Source: Puniceicoccaceae bacterium
GTDB lineage: Bacteria; Verrucomicrobiota; Verrucomicrobiia; Opitutales; JAFGAQ01
DNA length: 64,000 nt
Reading direction: 5' to 3'
Assembly (NCBI GenBank): GCA_028285755.1
Contig: JANQOQ010000006.1
Location: 868,001 to 932,000, forward strand
Shown piece by piece: positions 62,257 through 64,000 of this stretch. The position numbers were made by a program, and so were the translations under genes. The notes under the pieces are model-generated. The model saw nothing but the letters and a program-made list of their open reading frames with translations, was not told where the DNA came from and made no database searches. Numbering within the stretch: the stretch's first letter is position 1; the number at the start of each line of letters is the position of its first letter.

Positions 62257-63999
62257 CTAATTAAAGCTCTCAGGGATTAATTCATCTGCATTGAAGATAA
62301 CTACATCAGATACCCGCTCAAATTGCATGGGATCTGTGGTTCCGGCAACATGCCGATACTGCACACCCCCTGCTTTCGTTGTCAATATAGGGTAAGCCGT
62401 TGAGGAAGTATTAAACCACAAACCGGTAGAGGGTATCCAGATATCAAAGTCCTCTACACTTACTCCGGTTATGTAGACTTCACCCAACTGCTCATGGGTT
62501 ATCCATCCGATCGTAGTGCTATCCGACGTGAATGTTCCAAACCAGGGGAGTGTCTTTTCTCCAAATGGTAAACCTGTAAATCCCTGCCAGAAGTCAGGCA
62601 TGGGTTCCTGGGTAAAGAGGACTTCATAGTTGCCGGTCGCTTCAGCACTTACATTTTGAATTTTCACGAAGTATTCGCCCCGTTCCACAAAATGATTGAT
62701 TCGGAAATTATTATTATTCCCCGTATTATCGTCACTCACGAGCGCATTATAGTTTGAATTATAGAGTACCCCAAACGTATCGCTTTCACCCGTAGTCTCA
62801 ATCGTGAGAAGCCCAGGATCGGTCATAAATATGCGCCGGAAATCAATATCGCCTCCTTTATAGAAGCTGTGGAAATAAGTTCGGTTAAAAAATGTATTAT
62901 TCGCATTACGGAAGCTATCATTATCTTCACTATCTCCCCCCGGTGTGCCCAGTAAATCCGGAGTAGCTACGATTTGAAAATTATAGACACCGGTACCGGA
63001 AAAGTCCCTCGAAAATACCTGCAGGTAATAAGTGCCTGGTTCAAGTGTCTCCTCTATCAGGAAGTTGAGATATCTGCTGGAGTCAGCATCGACATCTATG
63101 TAATTAGCTTCATCCCCAGAGATCGGAAAAGTAGCACCGTCATTAATTGTAAAGATTGCACCATCCAAATCCAAAGCTGCGCTGGAATTAATGAGGACTT
63201 TCGAGAGTTCCGTAATTTCAAATTGATAATAATCTGTAGATAAAGGGAGTCTAAGCGTAGCTTTGTATGCTTGGTTAATTGCAATCGGTATTGGAGAATA
63301 ATCGCTTTGAGCGGCATCTACGAGTGTTGCTGGGTCAAGCTGGGTATTGAATAATTCTACCTTGTATTCACCGGTGTCCTCAGGATTCACGGCAGAGATC
63401 CTGAGATATAAATCCAGGGCAACATTATATGTAATCGTAAGCCGTGTAGAACTATCAATTGTACTACTATATAGAAGATCCGTTTCATTTTCAAAGATCT
63501 CCACTCTAAGTGGAATATCATCAGCCACTACCTGTATGCTGTGGGATCCACTATCCGTGCTAAAGAATTGAAAGTAATCTACATCCCCAGCCGGAAAAAC
63601 ACTCGCACTGTGAGAACGTAAATCCCCCATAAATTCACCATCACTGGGGGCCAAGTTCACGTCATCCTGAGAATGGTCGTATACCTGAGCAGCGCCTTGG
63701 GAAGGCTCTGCCGGGGTTTCTTCAGTTGATGCAGCAGTAATCATATCATTGACGACTGAGTCAATAGCCATCGCAAACGCTGCACCCTCCGAAAGATTGG
63801 ATGCTACATCCATACCCACCACTTTCCATCCATTTTCCAAAAAAGCAAAAACAGGACTACCATGATTACCATATGAGGTTTTAAGACCTCTCGTTTTCAT
63901 AAACCGATAAGGCACTGTTTCAGATTCACTTTCAGGGTATACGTAGTAATCGATCAATTGCGGTTCAGCACGACCCGTAGCATGCATACGGTTGCGTTC
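62257..63999 (-). CDS. S1-protease paralogue with altered active site, 5' end cut by window
   Basis: Paralogue of the following protease; the frame is open to the right window edge (NRMHATGRAEP, matching NRMHATGRGEP in the neighbour). Only the end of the protease domain is present. The serine motif reads KTSYGNHGSPVFAF where the neighbour has KTAGGNSGGPIFGF, so the catalytic Ser is replaced by His. PPC-like modules (GDVDYFQFFSTDSGS, DYYQFEITELS, PGTYYLQVFSRDFSG, RGEYFVKIQNV) and the same C-terminal domain (FWQGFTGLPFGEKTLPWFGTF) follow. Probably a non-catalytic binder or pseudo-enzyme. Confidence 0.78.
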   Translation of the reverse strand, partial: ERNRMHATGRAEPQLIDYYVYPESESETVPYRFMKTRGLKTSYGNHGSPVFAFLENGWKVVGMDVASNLSEGAAFAMAIDSVVNDMITAASTEETPAEPSQGAAQVYDHSQDDVNLAPSDGEFMGDLRSHSASVFPAGDVDYFQFFSTDSGSHSIQVVADDIPLRVEIFENETDLLYSSTIDSSTRLTITYNVALDLYLRISAVNPEDTGEYKVELFNTQLDPATLVDAAQSDYSPIPIAINQAYKATLRLPLSTDYYQFEITELSKVLINSSAALDLDGAIFTINDGATFPISGDEANYIDVDADSSRYLNFLIEETLEPGTYYLQVFSRDFSGTGVYNFQIVATPDLLGTPGGDSEDNDSFRNANNTFFNRTYFHSFYKGGDIDFRRIFMTDPGLLTIETTGESDTFGVLYNSNYNALVSDDNTGNNNNFRINHFVERGEYFVKIQNVSAEATGNYEVLFTQEPMPDFWQGFTGLPFGEKTLPWFGTFTSDSTTIGWITHEQLGEVYITGVSVEDFDIWIPSTGLWFNTSSTAYPILTTKAGGVQYRHVAGTTDPMQFERVSDVVIFNADELIPESFN

Positions 64000-64000
64000 C

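Noticed and set aside
1-64000. CRISPR arrays, rRNA genes, riboswitches, prophage structural genes
   Set aside because: No spaced identical repeats, no rRNA-like sequence, no recognisable riboswitch core and no capsid, portal or terminase proteins were seen.

Overview
The window looks like a chromosomal segment from a marine-type, polysaccharide-degrading Verrucomicrobiota (Opitutales/Puniceicoccales-like). This is an inference from gene content: TonB receptors with an LSPF motif after the signal peptide, FecI/FecR pairs, many sulfatases and propeller or lyase-type carbohydrate enzymes. No rRNA or marker gene is present to prove it. It has two halves: a carbohydrate-utilisation region (1 to about 29 kb) and an integrated conjugative element (about 29.4 to 59.9 kb), followed by host-like secreted proteases.

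Region 1 (1-9.1 kb) holds a GntR regulator cut by the window edge, an N-acetylneuraminate-lyase-like aldolase, a sialidase-like lipoprotein, a sulfatase, a TonB receptor and a secreted BNR/CBM protein. Three of its intergenic regions carry a TTATCGATAA palindrome, the likely operator of one regulon. Region 2 (9.4-11.5 kb) is degraded: an orphan ECF sigma factor, a truncated ATPase fragment and transposon-end-like repeats. Region 3 (11.6-20.7 kb) is an ECF sigma/FecR system with a TonB receptor, a polysaccharide-lyase-like protein and a sulfatase. Four copies of one promoter motif (CTAGTGAGT-N15-GTC) precede the sigma gene and three targets. Region 4 (21.4-28.9 kb) is a second sigma, FecR, STN-protein, TonB receptor and sulfatase operon, bracketed by an imperfect direct repeat.

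Region 5 (about 29.4-59.9 kb) is the conjugative element. Its left part is a leading region (ardA, small genes, PIN protein, a small tyrosine recombinase flanked by inverted sites). Next come an integrase with an attP-like tRNA-Leu(CAA) 3' half, a MOBP oriT with MobC and relaxase, a VapBC-type toxin-antitoxin pair, a second relaxase of MOBF type, a zincin, and an RP4-like TraK-TraL-TraM plus coupling-protein operon. A compact type IV secretion operon follows, with VirB10, B9, B8, B6, B5/TrbJ, lipoprotein, B4, B3 and B2 homologues; no VirB11 is seen. Two cargo genes, an excisionase and an integrase that runs into an intact tRNA-Val(GAC) close the element. Its left boundary could not be located.

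The orientation is coherent. The predicted nic strand at 37.95 kb sends ardA and its neighbours into the recipient first and the transfer genes last. Large imperfect hairpins in front of ardA and of a second leading-region gene sit where single-stranded-DNA promoters are known in other plasmids. The right edge holds tandem S1-like protease paralogues, the second of which appears to have lost its catalytic serine.
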